DNA from: Microbulbifer agarilyticus
GTDB taxonomy: Bacteria > Pseudomonadota > Gammaproteobacteria > Pseudomonadales > Cellvibrionaceae
NCBI RefSeq assembly: GCF_019800665.1
Contig: NZ_JAHVKO010000003.1
Span: forward strand, 558,001-622,000
Length of the DNA stretch: 64,000 nucleotides
Direction: 5' to 3'
Shown: one piece after another, positions 41,198 to 50,863 of the stretch
Layout of the letters: the number at the start of each line of letters is the position of its first letter
How positions within the stretch are numbered: the first letter of the stretch is position 1
Made by a program: the position numbers and the translations under genes
The notes under the pieces: model-generated
What the model was told of the DNA's origin: nothing
What the model saw: only the letters and a program-made list of their open reading frames with translations
Database searches by the model: none

Positions 41198-43909
41198 CTA
41201 GCCGACGGCGACTGCGAGGTTGGTATTTAGCAGTGCGGAGATTTCTGGCTTACAGGAGCCGCAGTTGGTGCCGCAGCCCAGTAGCTCACCGAGTTCGTCT
41301 ACCGAGGCGGCGCCTTCTGCGATAGCGGATTCGATTTCTTTACGGGAGACCTGTAGGCAGGTGCATACCATCTGTGCACCGGCAGGTACGTCGTGCAGAA
41401 GTTTTGCGGGTGCGTCGGGCAGTGGCTCCAGCAGCGCATTCTCGAGTGTCTTGCGGTCTGGCAGGGAATGCCATTCGGCGCTGGTGAATACCAGGAATTC
41501 CATTTGCTCGCTGTGCAGTAGCCAGCGTTCACCGCTGGGTAATTGCAGCTGCTTACGATTGAGTTGTTTGTCGCCGAGCTTAAACAGTTTGTCGGCGAGC
41601 GCTTGCCAGTCCGGTTGCTTTTTCAGTGTCAGTTCGAAGCGGTAGCCGCCTTCAACCGGTACCCGGTACCAGTGGAGAATGGTTTCAAACAGTTTGGCTT
41701 CGCCAACTTGCAGGCGGCTGTGTAGTTCTTCTGCGGCTTCGGTGCGCAGTAACAGGCATGCGTAACTGTGCGCGGTGAGCGGCTCCACCTTAACCGCGAC
41801 TTGCTTCAACTCTGGCTGGCCGGAGAAGGGGTCGGTAAAGGGGATGGCCAGGGCGCTGACAGTGGCGTTGTGGGCTAGGCTGTCGCTCCAGTGAATGGGC
41901 GCGAACAGTTGGCCGGGTTTCTGGCTGGGGGTGACTCTGGCGCGGCCGAAGAACTGGCCTTTTTCGCTTTCCACACGCACCAGCTGCTCATCCTGGATAC
42001 CAAATTTTTCTGCTTCCTGGGGATGCACGTGCAGCTCTGGGGCTTCGCTGTGGTCCAGCAATTGGCGTGCGCGGCCGGTGCGGGTCATGGTGTGCCACTG
42101 GTCGCGCAAACGGCCGCTATTTAATACCAGTGGGTATTCGTCGCGGGTTTCCTGCTTTGGGCTCTGTGGTTGTACGGCGACAAAACGGGCGCGGCCATTG
42201 GGGGTGTAGAAATTGCCATCGCTAAACAGGCGCGCGGTACCCTGTGGGTTATCTGCGTTTACTGGCCACTGTACCGGGGTGAAGAAGTCGTATTCGTGGT
42301 CGCTGATATTGGCCAGCGCGGAGATATCAAACGCGCGACGGGCCTGCTCGCGGTTGTTTTCAAAACCGGAAAGCGCGGCGTGTTCGCGGAAAATATCGGC
42401 GGGCGACTGGAAGTCGAAGGCTTCACCGAAGCCCAGGCGTTTTGCCACATCACAAATGATTTCCCAATCGTGGCGGGCTTCGCCGGGTTTGGGGAGGAAG
42501 CCTTTCTGGCGGGACACGCGGCGTTCGGAGTTGGTAACGGTACCGGTTTTCTCGCCCCAGGTTGTGGCGGGTAGGAGTAGGTCGGCACAGCGTGCGGTGT
42601 CGGTATCGCCAACACAGTCGGATACGATGACGGTGGGGCAGTTCTTCAGTGCATTTGCGACGCGGCGTGCGTCGGGCATGCTCACCGCCGGGTTGGTGGC
42701 CATAATCCATACGGCTTTGATCTGGCCGCTTTCCACCGCATTAAACAGCTCAACCGCTTTCAGGCCCGGCCCCTGGGCCATGTTACTGGCATTCCAGAAG
42801 CGACCGACACGGTCGATATTCTCTTCGGTAAAGTCCATGTGCGCGGCGAGCATGTTCGCCAGCCCGCCCACTTCACGTCCGCCCATGGCATTGGGCTGGC
42901 CGGTGATGGAGAAGGGGCCGCAGCCCGGCTTGCCAATACGGCCGGTGGCCAGGTGGCAATTGATAATGGTGTTGTTCTTGTCGGTGCCGGTGCTGGACTG
43001 GTTGACGCCCTGTGAATAAAAGCTGATGGTTTTTTCGGTGTTGCGGAACAGCTCGTAGAATTCGAGAAGCTGTCCCAGCTCGACGCTGCAGTGGTCTGCG
43101 ACCTTTTCCGGAGTCCACTCTGCGGCGGCGTACAGAGTGTCGGAAAAGTTTTCGGCGTGGTTGTCGATAAACGCCTGATCAAGAGCGCCGAACTCGGTGA
43201 GGTAGTGGAGCAGTCCATTAAACAGAGCCGCATCACTGCCTGGGGAAATGGCCAGGTGCAAGTCTGCCATTTCGCTGGTGGCGCTACCGCGCGGGTCGAC
43301 GACCACAAGTTTGGCATTGGCTGCCTGCATACGTTGGAACAGGATCGGGTGGGTCCAGGCGGCGTTGGAGCCGATCAATACCACGAGTTCCGCTTCGTCG
43401 AGATCTTCGTAATTACAGGGTACTGCGTCTGCGCCCAGTGAGCGCTTGTAGGCGGCAACCGCAGAAGACATGCACAGACGCGAATTGGTATCGACGTTGG
43501 CGGTGCCCACATAACCCTTCATCAGTTTGTTGGCTACGTAGTAGTCTTCGGTCAGCAGCTGGCCGGACAGGTAGAAGGCCACCGAGTCCGGGCCGTGCTC
43601 ATCGATTGTCTCGCGCAGTTTCGTAGCGGCAAAATCCAGTGCGGTTTCCCAATCGCACTCTTCGCCATGGAGTTGTGGTTTTAACAGGCGCCCGTGGTTG
43701 CCCAGCGTGTCCGCAAGGGAAGAACCCTTTACACAAAGTTTACCTTTGTTGGCTGGATGCTGATCGTCCCCCTGGATTCGGATCACACCTTCTTCGCCAC
43801 CTTGATTGCCAGGGGTGGTTTCCCTGGTTGCGGCGACTCCACATCCAACGCCGCAATAGGGGCAGGTGGTACAGGATCTATGGGCGCTAAACAGCTCTGT
43901 TAATGCCAT
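41198..43909 (-). CDS. nasA: Assimilatory nitrate reductase catalytic subunit NasA
   Basis: 903-residue cytoplasmic molybdoenzyme reducing nitrate to nitrite. The N-terminal [4Fe-4S] site is CTTCPYCGVGCGV (about residues 14-27). The bis-MGD-binding regions follow, with the typical YSQGVNQSSTGTDKNN and NPAVSMPDARR blocks, and the MGD C-terminal domain. A C-terminal BFD-type [2Fe-2S] domain has cysteines in MVCTCLQVSRKE and GCGTNCGSCKPE; it is found in many NasA proteins as an electron input. nirD lies 20 bases upstream, so nirB-nirD-nasA is one operon. It ends at palindrome copy B. Confidence 0.95.
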   Translation of the reverse strand: MALTELFSAHRSCTTCPYCGVGCGVAATRETTPGNQGGEEGVIRIQGDDQHPANKGKLCVKGSSLADTLGNHGRLLKPQLHGEECDWETALDFAATKLRETIDEHGPDSVAFYLSGQLLTEDYYVANKLMKGYVGTANVDTNSRLCMSSAVAAYKRSLGADAVPCNYEDLDEAELVVLIGSNAAWTHPILFQRMQAANAKLVVVDPRGSATSEMADLHLAISPGSDAALFNGLLHYLTEFGALDQAFIDNHAENFSDTLYAAAEWTPEKVADHCSVELGQLLEFYELFRNTEKTISFYSQGVNQSSTGTDKNNTIINCHLATGRIGKPGCGPFSITGQPNAMGGREVGGLANMLAAHMDFTEENIDRVGRFWNASNMAQGPGLKAVELFNAVESGQIKAVWIMATNPAVSMPDARRVANALKNCPTVIVSDCVGDTDTARCADLLLPATTWGEKTGTVTNSERRVSRQKGFLPKPGEARHDWEIICDVAKRLGFGEAFDFQSPADIFREHAALSGFENNREQARRAFDISALANISDHEYDFFTPVQWPVNADNPQGTARLFSDGNFYTPNGRARFVAVQPQSPKQETRDEYPLVLNSGRLRDQWHTMTRTGRARQLLDHSEAPELHVHPQEAEKFGIQDEQLVRVESEKGQFFGRARVTPSQKPGQLFAPIHWSDSLAHNATVSALAIPFTDPFSGQPELKQVAVKVEPLTAHSYACLLLRTEAAEELHSRLQVGEAKLFETILHWYRVPVEGGYRFELTLKKQPDWQALADKLFKLGDKQLNRKQLQLPSGERWLLHSEQMEFLVFTSAEWHSLPDRKTLENALLEPLPDAPAKLLHDVPAGAQMVCTCLQVSRKEIESAIAEGAASVDELGELLGCGTNCGSCKPEISALLNTNLAVAVG

Positions 43910-43929
43910 CTTCGACTGCTTTTTTGTTG

Positions 43930-44286
43930 TTATTGATCGACCTGGATTAGTACGTCATCGCCATCGAAAGCGACAGGGTAAACCGCGAGCTGGATAGCTT
44001 CCTCTTCCAGGCACTGGCCATCGGTCAGTCGATAGTGCTGTTTGTACAGCGGTGATGCCACGGTGACTTCATCATCGATTTCCGCAACCAGACCGCGGCC
44101 AATAACACCGGCCTTGGCGATAGGATCCCAGTTATCGATCGCGAACAACTGCGGTTCCTGTTCGGGTAAAAAAAACAGGGCAATCTGTCGATCGCCCACA
44201 AGAGCGCACACTCCGGAATCGGCTACAAGATCTGATCGCTTGCAGACTTGCAGCCACTCGGTGCGGGTTATGGCAACTTCGCTCAT
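43930..44286 (-). CDS. nirD: Nitrite reductase small subunit NirD
   Basis: 118-residue Rieske-fold subunit of the NADH-dependent assimilatory nitrite reductase. The Cys/His ligands of a true Rieske cluster are absent, as in E. coli NirD, so it is structural. Typical blocks are ALFFLPEQEPQLFAIDNWDP and YKQHYRLTDGQCLEE. ATG start after GGAGAACC; an in-frame extension of five residues is not needed. It lies between nirB and nasA. Confidence 0.93.
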   Translation of the reverse strand: MSEVAITRTEWLQVCKRSDLVADSGVCALVGDRQIALFFLPEQEPQLFAIDNWDPIAKAGVIGRGLVAEIDDEVTVASPLYKQHYRLTDGQCLEEEAIQLAVYPVAFDGDDVLIQVDQ

Positions 44287-44359
44287 TTCGGTTCTCCACA
44301 ATGGTATGGAAAGAATAGGGTTATGAAATCTTCAACGCTGTTTGCTAATGCGAGCCGGC

Positions 44360-46888
44360 TTATGCCGGCTCTGCGATCTTGACGATCTCTTCTTCGGTAG
44401 CTGGACGACGCTGCTGGCGCTCTTCCACGAATACGATCTTTTCGTCTTTCTCATCGGTGTTAACGAACTGGCGGAAGCGCTTGAGCATTTCCGGGTCGTT
44501 GATCGCGGTTTTCCATTCACACTGGTAGGTGCCAACCACGTTGGTCATCTGACGCTCCAGCTCGTCGCAGATGCCCAGCTTGTCCTCGATCACAACTTCG
44601 CGCAGGTAATCGAGACCGCCTTCCAGGTTTTCCAGCCATACAGAGGTACGCTGCAGCTTGTCGGCAGTGCGCACGTAGAACATCAGCACGCGGTCGATGT
44701 ACTTGATCAGGGTGACGTCATCCAGATCCGTCGCGAACAGGTCGGCGTGGCGCGGGCGCATACCGCCGTTACCACATACATACAGGTTCCAGCCGTTTTC
44801 GGTAGCGATCACACCGATGTCTTTGCTCTGTGCTTCCGCACACTCACGCGTACAGCCAGATACCGCCATTTTGATTTTGTGCGGAGAGCGCAATCCCTTG
44901 TAGCGGTTCTCAACGGTGAGGGCCATGCCCACACTGTCCTGGACACCAAAACGACACCAGGTGCTGCCCACACAGGACTTCACGGTACGCAGTGACTTGC
45001 CGTAGGCGTGGCCGGTTTCGAAGCCCGCGTCGGTCAGTTCGCGCCAGATCTCTGGCAGCTCTTCCAGGCGTGCGCCAAACAGGTCGATACGCTGGCCGCC
45101 GGTGATCTTGGTATAGAGGTCGTATTTCTTCGCCACTTCCCCGAGTACGATCAGCTTGTCCGGGGTAATTTCGCCACCGGCAATACGCGGAACAACGGAG
45201 TAGGTTCCGTTCTTCTGCATGTTGGCCATAAACGTATCGTTGGTATCCTGCAGGCCAACGTGCGGCTTCTCGTGAATGTGTTCATTCCACAGCGAAGCGA
45301 AGATTGAGGCTGCAGTGGGCTTACAGATTTCACAGCCTTTGCCGGTGCCGTGTTTTTCCAGCAGCTCGTCAAAGGTTTTGATTTCTTCCACCTGCACCAT
45401 GTGGAATATTTCCTGGCGGGTGTAGGGGAAGTGCGCACACAGGTCGTTATTGACCTCGACACCCAGAGCGGCGAGTTCGGTATCCACAACATTTTTCAGC
45501 AGTGCAGCACAGCCGCCACAGCCAGTCGCCGCTTTGGTGCAGTCTTTCACTTCACCCACGGAGCAGCAGCCACCCTGAACGGCGCCGACGATGTCGCCTT
45601 TGCTGACGTTGTGGCAAGAACAGATAGTTGCGGTGTCCGGCAGCGCATCGGCACCCAGAGTTGGTGCAGCGCCATCCAGCGCTGGCAGGATCAGCTGTTC
45701 GGGATGCTCCGGCAGATCCATGTCATTCAGGTGGTACTGCAGCAGGGTGTCGTAGTCGCCGGTGTCGCCGACCAGTACTGCACCGCGCAGCTTTTTCCCT
45801 TCACTGTCAGTGATCATGCGCTTGTACACGCCGGTCTGTTCATCGACAAAGGTGATGGCTGCAGAGCCCTCTTTGCGGCCGTGGGCATCACCGATGGAAC
45901 CTACTTCTACACCCAGCAGCTTCAGCTTGGTGCTCATGTCCGCGCCGTTGAATTCCGCTGCTTCACCGCACAACAGGGAAACCGCGGTGCGCGCCATGGT
46001 ATAGCCCGGAGCTACTAGACCGAAGATGAAGTTATTGAACAGGGCGCATTCGCCGATGGCGAAGATATTTTTGTCAGAGGTACGGCAGTTATTGTCGATC
46101 ACGATACCGCCGCGCTCGCCCAGTTCGATACCGGCGGACTTGGCCAGGCTGTCTTCAGGGCGAATACCTGCAGAGAACACAATCAGGTCGGTAACCAGCT
46201 CTTTGTCGCCCTTGAACTGCATGCGCAGGCGGCCGCCGTCCACTTCTTCGATCAGTTCGGTCGCGGTGCTGGTGTGAACGGTAACGCCCAGTTCTTCGAT
46301 TTTTTCGCGCAGCAGGTTGGAGCCGCCTTCATCCAGCTGTACAGACATCAGGCCGGGAGCGAATTCCACCACGTGTGCTTCAAGGCCCAGCTGCTTGAGG
46401 GCGTTGGCCGCTTCCAGACCCAGCAGGCCACCACCTACAACAACACCAACCTTGCCGTGGTTTGCAGCTGCCTGGATCTTGTCGAGGTCTTCCAGGGTGC
46501 GGTAAACAAAACACTTACTGTGTTCATGACCGGGAATCGGCGGTACGAAAGGATAGGAGCCGGTGGCGAGCACCAGGTGATCATAGGCCTCACTGGCACC
46601 GCTGGCAGAGGTGACGATTTTGTTTTCGCGGTCGATGCTCACTGCGGCGTCGTTCAGGCGCAGGTCGTAGCCCCACTCGCGATACTGTTCGACCTTGCCC
46701 ATCGCCAGATCGTCGGCGGTACGGCCACCGAAGTATTCGGAGAGGTGCACTCGGTCGTAGGCGGGGCGGGGTTCGGCACAAAATACCAGTACGTCGAACA
46801 GTTCCCGTTCGGGGCGATTCGCCAGTTGTTCCAGGAAGTGGTGGCCCACCATGCCGTTGCCGATGACGACGATTTTTTGCTTAACCAT
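44360..46888 (-). CDS. nirB: Nitrite reductase large subunit NirB
   Basis: 842-residue NADH-dependent enzyme reducing nitrite to ammonia. The N-terminal FAD/NAD domain opens VVIGNGMVGHHFLEQL, with a second dinucleotide motif VVVGGGLLGLEAAN (about residue 145). BFD-like [2Fe-2S] cysteines occur in TICSCHNVSKGD and ATGCGGCAAL (about residues 425-465). The sirohaem/[4Fe-4S] ligands are in GSTWCRFG and SGCTRECAEAQ (about residues 640-690). It is the first gene of nirB-nirD-nasA. Upstream lie a sigma54 promoter and a structured leader of about 175 bases. Confidence 0.96.
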   Translation of the reverse strand: MVKQKIVVIGNGMVGHHFLEQLANRPERELFDVLVFCAEPRPAYDRVHLSEYFGGRTADDLAMGKVEQYREWGYDLRLNDAAVSIDRENKIVTSASGASEAYDHLVLATGSYPFVPPIPGHEHSKCFVYRTLEDLDKIQAAANHGKVGVVVGGGLLGLEAANALKQLGLEAHVVEFAPGLMSVQLDEGGSNLLREKIEELGVTVHTSTATELIEEVDGGRLRMQFKGDKELVTDLIVFSAGIRPEDSLAKSAGIELGERGGIVIDNNCRTSDKNIFAIGECALFNNFIFGLVAPGYTMARTAVSLLCGEAAEFNGADMSTKLKLLGVEVGSIGDAHGRKEGSAAITFVDEQTGVYKRMITDSEGKKLRGAVLVGDTGDYDTLLQYHLNDMDLPEHPEQLILPALDGAAPTLGADALPDTATICSCHNVSKGDIVGAVQGGCCSVGEVKDCTKAATGCGGCAALLKNVVDTELAALGVEVNNDLCAHFPYTRQEIFHMVQVEEIKTFDELLEKHGTGKGCEICKPTAASIFASLWNEHIHEKPHVGLQDTNDTFMANMQKNGTYSVVPRIAGGEITPDKLIVLGEVAKKYDLYTKITGGQRIDLFGARLEELPEIWRELTDAGFETGHAYGKSLRTVKSCVGSTWCRFGVQDSVGMALTVENRYKGLRSPHKIKMAVSGCTRECAEAQSKDIGVIATENGWNLYVCGNGGMRPRHADLFATDLDDVTLIKYIDRVLMFYVRTADKLQRTSVWLENLEGGLDYLREVVIEDKLGICDELERQMTNVVGTYQCEWKTAINDPEMLKRFRQFVNTDEKDEKIVFVEERQQRRPATEEEIVKIAEPA

Positions 46889-46941
46889 AATCTCTGCCGT
46901 GATTTACCAGGTTGTACCCGGAGTCTTACCGAGTATTGGTA

Positions 46942-47033
46942 CCTGACATGTTCGACAGAAAATTGGGGAGCCACAGATGCAGGAAGATGCTAAGGCTGCA
47001 CGGGCTTACCCTCTTCTGTCGAAGAGTGTCAGG
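46942..47033 (-). ncRNA. nirB leader RNA with two mutually exclusive folds
   Basis: On the minus strand a long-range stem joins 47033-47014 (CCTGACA and TTCGACAGAA parts) with 46960-46942, 17 paired bases with small bulges and a 53-base loop. The same 5' arm can instead form a local hairpin CTCTTC-GACA-GAAGAG (47011-47026). Between the arms a small hairpin presents the hexaloop CGTGCA. This leader lies between the sigma54 promoter and the nirB start, where NasT-type antiterminators act in other bacteria. No clean T-tract terminator is seen. Confidence 0.5.
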
Positions 47034-47077
47034 CGCCGTTGCCTTGCTAAAAGAATTTCAGATTGTGACTAATGGTA

Positions 47078-47093
47078 TTCAATCTCTGTGCCA
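47078..47093 (-). promoter_or_regulatory. Sigma54 promoter of nirB-nirD-nasA
   Basis: On the minus strand TGGCAC-AGAGA-TTGAA, a match to the RpoN consensus TGGCAC-N5-TTGCA with one mismatch. It would start a leader of about 175 bases before nirB. The same element, differing only in the spacer, precedes the transporter gene. Confidence 0.75.
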
Positions 47094-47179
47094 ACTTGGG
47101 TTGATCGCTGATGGCGTGGGGAAACCGCAAAGACCTTGTGGTTAATGGGGGATTCGAAATCCGCGGGCACTTAGTTTGA

Positions 47180-47196
47180 TGCTGCAAATTGGTGCG
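47180..47196 (-). promoter_or_regulatory. NtrC-like enhancer site upstream of nirB
   Basis: TGCTGC-AAATT-GGTGCG matches the NtrC dyad TGCACC-N5-GGTGCA at nine of twelve positions and lies about 90 bases upstream of the sigma54 promoter. A further GGTGTGC follows at 47203. The remaining sequence of the 46889-47272 gap shows no gene. Confidence 0.4.
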
Positions 47197-47272
47197 ATTA
47201 GTAGGTGTGCGCCCCAGATTGGGACGCGACTGTGCCTTTGGCTGCACTTTTGCAGTGTTTTGGAAAGCAGTA

Positions 47273-49039
47273 TTAAAGGAAGTACAGCAAATGAGAAAGT
47301 AGCGCGAGCACCGCGACGGTCTGCCAGAACAGCAGTGGGTTGCGCTGGATCAGCGGAGGCTTCTCCGTCGTGTCGAACTTTTTATTCGGAGTGCTCAGGT
47401 CGTGCACAAGCTCTGATAGAGCGGGGTAGCGGTTCTTCGGGTCCGGCGCGCAGGCCTGGCGCAGGGCGCCATCGATCCATTCCGGGATGTCCTCCCGGTA
47501 TTGCCGCGCGCTGATGTAGCGCAGACTTGCGTAAGTCTTCAATTGGTAGTGACTGCTGCCGAAGCGCTCTTTATACGGGTAGTGCCCCGTCAGCATCTCG
47601 TAGGCGATAACACCGAGGGAGAAGATATCGGAGCGATGGCTGGCCGCATCTTTAAAGAAATACTCCGGGGCACAGTAGTTTTTACTGCCGGGCGGTGCGC
47701 TGTCCTGGTAGCGCAACAGCTCCTGAAGGCCTGCAGCATTGGCTCCCCCCAGATCAATTAACTTCAGGCGCCCGCTGGTGTCCACCATGATGTTTTCGGG
47801 CTTGAGATCTCCATGCACGATTTCCAAGCGTTGCAAGCGTCTCAGAGCACTAACCAGTTGTTGTACCAGATTGCGTACCTGGTCCAGTGGTGGCTCCGGA
47901 TTGAGCTGCATCCACTGGCGCAGGTTCTGCCCATCTACATATTCCATCACGTGGTATAGAAACTTACGTTCCTTGCGCGGTGGGAATATTTTGACGATGG
48001 CCGGATGATCCAGGCGGCGCCCCGTCCACTCTTCCGCGATAAAGCGTTCGATATACGCGGGATCATCACAGAAGTTCTCCGACGGCGCCTTCAGTGCACA
48101 CAGCCGTTCCGGCTCGCCATTTTTTCCTGACTGCATATCTCTGACGAGATACAGGTAGCTGCGGCTACTTGCATGGAGTTCCTGCAATACCTCGTAACCA
48201 TCAATCTTGTTGCCGGGTTGCAGTGGCGGCGGGAAGGGCAGTTGGCTGGTAGCTACCATCACATCGTCGGCCTGCACGGTGTCCACCACATTCACGCGAC
48301 ACAATGCCAGGCTCAGATTGTCTTTACTGCCATTGTCCAGCGCTGCCGCGGTCAACGCCTGGGCCGCGTCCAGTTGGTGTCTGGCGAGCAGCTCGGTGAA
48401 TTGGCCTTTCGGCAGAAAATCGTGGATACCGTCGGTGGTGACACAGAAGAGATCGCCAGCTTCCAGCGGCTCGCGCCGATAGTCCACCTCTATATGCGCA
48501 TCCATACCCAGCGCGCGACTTAAAAAGGTGCGCTCCGGGCCAAGTGCGCGACTGTGATCGCGGGTCAGACACTCCAGATTACCGTCGCGCAACCGATAAA
48601 TTCGCGAGTCACCAATATGAATCAGGTGTGCGGTAGAGCCCTTGAGAATCACTGCCGAAAAGGTCGTCAGCCAACCACGCTGTACCTCGTCGGCTCCACC
48701 ACTCTGCCGATACAGCCAGCTGTTTAGTGCATGCAGCACTCGCCCACTGGCCTGCTTTACCGACCAGGAGTCCGGTGTGCTGTAGTAATCGGAAATAAAC
48801 CCGCTAATTGCCGCCCGTGCCGCCGCGCCACCCGCCTCGGCACTCCCAACACCATCGGCGATCGCCGCCATGGAGCCGCGATAGCGCAGATCGCTGCCGG
48901 TAGCCCGATATACGGCCACCGCATCGTCATTGTAGGCGCGTAGCCCACACTCGCTCGCAGTGGCGAACTCCAGATTTTCAGAATTAGAGGCTTTTTGATC
49001 CGAGTCTGACACAGTAGTGGTTTCGCAGGTGTGGTTCAA
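47273..49039 (-). CDS. PP2C phosphatase / Ser-Thr protein kinase fusion, membrane-anchored
   Basis: 588 residues. Residues about 20-250 form a PP2C-type phosphatase (IADGVGSAEAGG, HIGDSRIYRLRDG, VTTDGIHDF). Residues about 275-550 form a Hanks-type kinase with catalytic loop VHGDLKPENIM and DLGG in place of DFG. The glycine-rich loop is degenerate (LHASSRSYLYLV) but the Lys in CALKAPS is present. A C-terminal membrane helix (about 568-587) anchors the protein. A similar fusion occurs next to nitrate assimilation genes in Pseudomonas, so a role in nitrate control is likely but unproven. The start is TTG after GAGAGGA; GTG ten codons later is the alternative. Confidence 0.88.
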   Translation of the reverse strand: MNHTCETTTVSDSDQKASNSENLEFATASECGLRAYNDDAVAVYRATGSDLRYRGSMAAIADGVGSAEAGGAAARAAISGFISDYYSTPDSWSVKQASGRVLHALNSWLYRQSGGADEVQRGWLTTFSAVILKGSTAHLIHIGDSRIYRLRDGNLECLTRDHSRALGPERTFLSRALGMDAHIEVDYRREPLEAGDLFCVTTDGIHDFLPKGQFTELLARHQLDAAQALTAAALDNGSKDNLSLALCRVNVVDTVQADDVMVATSQLPFPPPLQPGNKIDGYEVLQELHASSRSYLYLVRDMQSGKNGEPERLCALKAPSENFCDDPAYIERFIAEEWTGRRLDHPAIVKIFPPRKERKFLYHVMEYVDGQNLRQWMQLNPEPPLDQVRNLVQQLVSALRRLQRLEIVHGDLKPENIMVDTSGRLKLIDLGGANAAGLQELLRYQDSAPPGSKNYCAPEYFFKDAASHRSDIFSLGVIAYEMLTGHYPYKERFGSSHYQLKTYASLRYISARQYREDIPEWIDGALRQACAPDPKNRYPALSELVHDLSTPNKKFDTTEKPPLIQRNPLLFWQTVAVLALLSHLLYFL

Positions 49040-49084
49040 AGTGGTCCTCTCAGTATCGGCAGGGCTGAGATCTATGCGATAAGT

Positions 49085-49188
49085 GGTGTGCCGGAATCCG
49101 TTTTCGGGACTGTCTGCGAGAGGGATCTCGCGGACAAGCCCCCAGGGATGGGTTCACGGCGTGTCTCGAAAACGGATTCCGGCACGCC
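49085..49188. repeat. Long intergenic palindrome, copy C (inverted)
   Basis: Arms of 26 bases (49085-49110 and 49163-49188) are complementary at 24 positions. The arm sequence differs from copies A and B. Read on the minus strand the core contains GTGAACCCATCCCTGGG, as in copy A. It lies 40 bases after the transporter stop codon and ahead of nothing but the kinase gene start. Confidence 0.85.
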
Positions 49189-49228
49189 GCGCCACGTAAC
49201 TATCTGAGTGGTTGCCCCATTATCTAGA

Positions 49229-50695
49229 TTAGGCAACGTCGATCAGAGAAACGCTACCATCCGGCATAACCTCAGCCATTTGACCTTCCGGCTCTTCAAG
49301 GAACAGCAGAGTAACAAAGCCAAGTACTGCGGTACCAGCAATCACCAGGAAGAAGGTCTGGTAAGACACCATGCTCAGAACGGTCAGGTAGAACACCGCA
49401 CCCACGTTGCCGTAAGCACCCGTCATACCGGCGATCTGGCCGGTCAGGCGACGCTTGATCAGCGGTACCACCGCAAACACTGCACCCTCACCGGACTGTA
49501 CGAAGAAAGAACATGCCATCGCCGCAGCTACTGCCAGATACAGCGGCCATTCAGCGTCGATCATACTCATGGTCAGATAGCCCAGCGCCAGGCCCGCAGT
49601 CAAAATCAACAGCGTGCTCTTGCGTCCAAAGCGGTCACTGATCAGACCGCCCGCAGGGCGGGACATCAGGTTCATAAACGCGTAGGCGGAAGCCAGCAGG
49701 CCAGCTTTTACCGGATCCAGGGTAAAGGTTTCGGAGAAGAACAGCGGCAGCATGGAAACAACCGCAAGCTCGGAGCCGAAAGTCGCGAAGTACAGAATGT
49801 TCAGCACCGCAACCTGCTTGAACTGATAGCGATGAATCGGCTCCGGCAGTTTTACGAAAATCTCTTTGTTGATGTCGTAACACTTCTTCGCATCAAACGC
49901 ATACAGAGCGGCGAGTGCCACGTAAATCATAACCGCGACGGACTGCGCCAGCATGCCAACACCGGCCGGGGACAATTTCCAGGTAAGCAGCGCCAGTGCC
50001 GCGTACATGGGTACTTTCATGATCAGCAACAGTACAAAATCCGCAGGGCTGGAAACTTCCATACCGCCGATTTTCTTCGGCTTGAAGTAGGTGCCGCCCT
50101 TCGGGGTGTCGGTCACGGAACGGTAGTAAATCACACTGTAAACCAGCGCAATCGCACCAGTCAGGCCCACCGCGTAACGCCAGCCGTCGTCGCCGCCGAA
50201 CAGCAGGGCGATGGTCGGCAGGGTCATGGCACCCGCCGCAGAACCAAAGTTACCCCAGCCGCCGTAAATACCTTCCGCGGTGCCCAACTGCTTTGCCGGG
50301 AACCACTCGGAAACCATGCGAATACCGACTACGAAACCGGCGCCGATAAAGCCCAAAAGGAATCGACCGATTGCTGCAGCAGTAAAGCTGTCGGCCAGTG
50401 CGAAAATAAAGCAGGGGATACTGCCGACTGCCAGCAGCAGAGAATACGTCAGGCGCGGACCGTACTTGTCCGTCAACATGCCGATAATTACGCGCGCGGG
50501 AATGGTCAGCGCCACGTTCAAAATCAGCAGGGTTTTTACCTGTTCCGAAGTGAGCGACAGACTGTCGGCAATTGCCATCAATAGAGGTGCATGGTTGAAC
50601 CAGGCAAAGAAGGTAATAAAGAAGGCAATCCAGGTGAGGTGCAGTACCCGGATTTTTCCTTTAAAGGAAAATAGGTTTAAGGAGTCACTGGACAT
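49229..50695 (-). CDS. Nitrate/nitrite MFS transporter (NarK/NasA type)
   Basis: 488-residue major facilitator with 12 predicted membrane helices and the nitrate-porter signature regions ([21 protein letters not shown] in part, and [10 protein letters not shown]). The Arg in helix 2/8-type positions expected for nitrate binding is present in the RMVSEW segment. It imports nitrate for the cytoplasmic reductase. Upstream are a leader with an intrinsic terminator and a sigma54 promoter, the same logic as for nirB. It ends at palindrome copy C. Confidence 0.9.
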   Translation of the reverse strand: MSSDSLNLFSFKGKIRVLHLTWIAFFITFFAWFNHAPLLMAIADSLSLTSEQVKTLLILNVALTIPARVIIGMLTDKYGPRLTYSLLLAVGSIPCFIFALADSFTAAAIGRFLLGFIGAGFVVGIRMVSEWFPAKQLGTAEGIYGGWGNFGSAAGAMTLPTIALLFGGDDGWRYAVGLTGAIALVYSVIYYRSVTDTPKGGTYFKPKKIGGMEVSSPADFVLLLIMKVPMYAALALLTWKLSPAGVGMLAQSVAVMIYVALAALYAFDAKKCYDINKEIFVKLPEPIHRYQFKQVAVLNILYFATFGSELAVVSMLPLFFSETFTLDPVKAGLLASAYAFMNLMSRPAGGLISDRFGRKSTLLILTAGLALGYLTMSMIDAEWPLYLAVAAAMACSFFVQSGEGAVFAVVPLIKRRLTGQIAGMTGAYGNVGAVFYLTVLSMVSYQTFFLVIAGTAVLGFVTLLFLEEPEGQMAEVMPDGSVSLIDVA

Positions 50696-50763
50696 AATGT
50701 TATCCCGTTAGTTTGTGTTCTGAATCTGTCGGCTTGCTCTGCAAGGCTCCAAACGGCGGGCAT

Positions 50764-50803
50764 AAAAAAAGCCCACGGGGCACCCTGGCTGCCGCCGGTG
50801 GAC
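50764..50803 (-). terminator. Intrinsic terminator in the nitrate transporter leader
   Basis: GCCCACGGGGC (50771-50781) pairs with 50791-50803 through an 11-base stem with two bulged bases, followed on the minus strand by T7 (50764-50770). It lies about 70 bases upstream of the start codon, inside the transcribed leader, and is therefore an attenuator, the expected target of NasT. Confidence 0.85.
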
Positions 50804-50863
50804 TTCGCTGTCCTACTAATAAGTGTTGATAAGTACGAGTAAGCTTCACCTGCGAGGTTCTTT

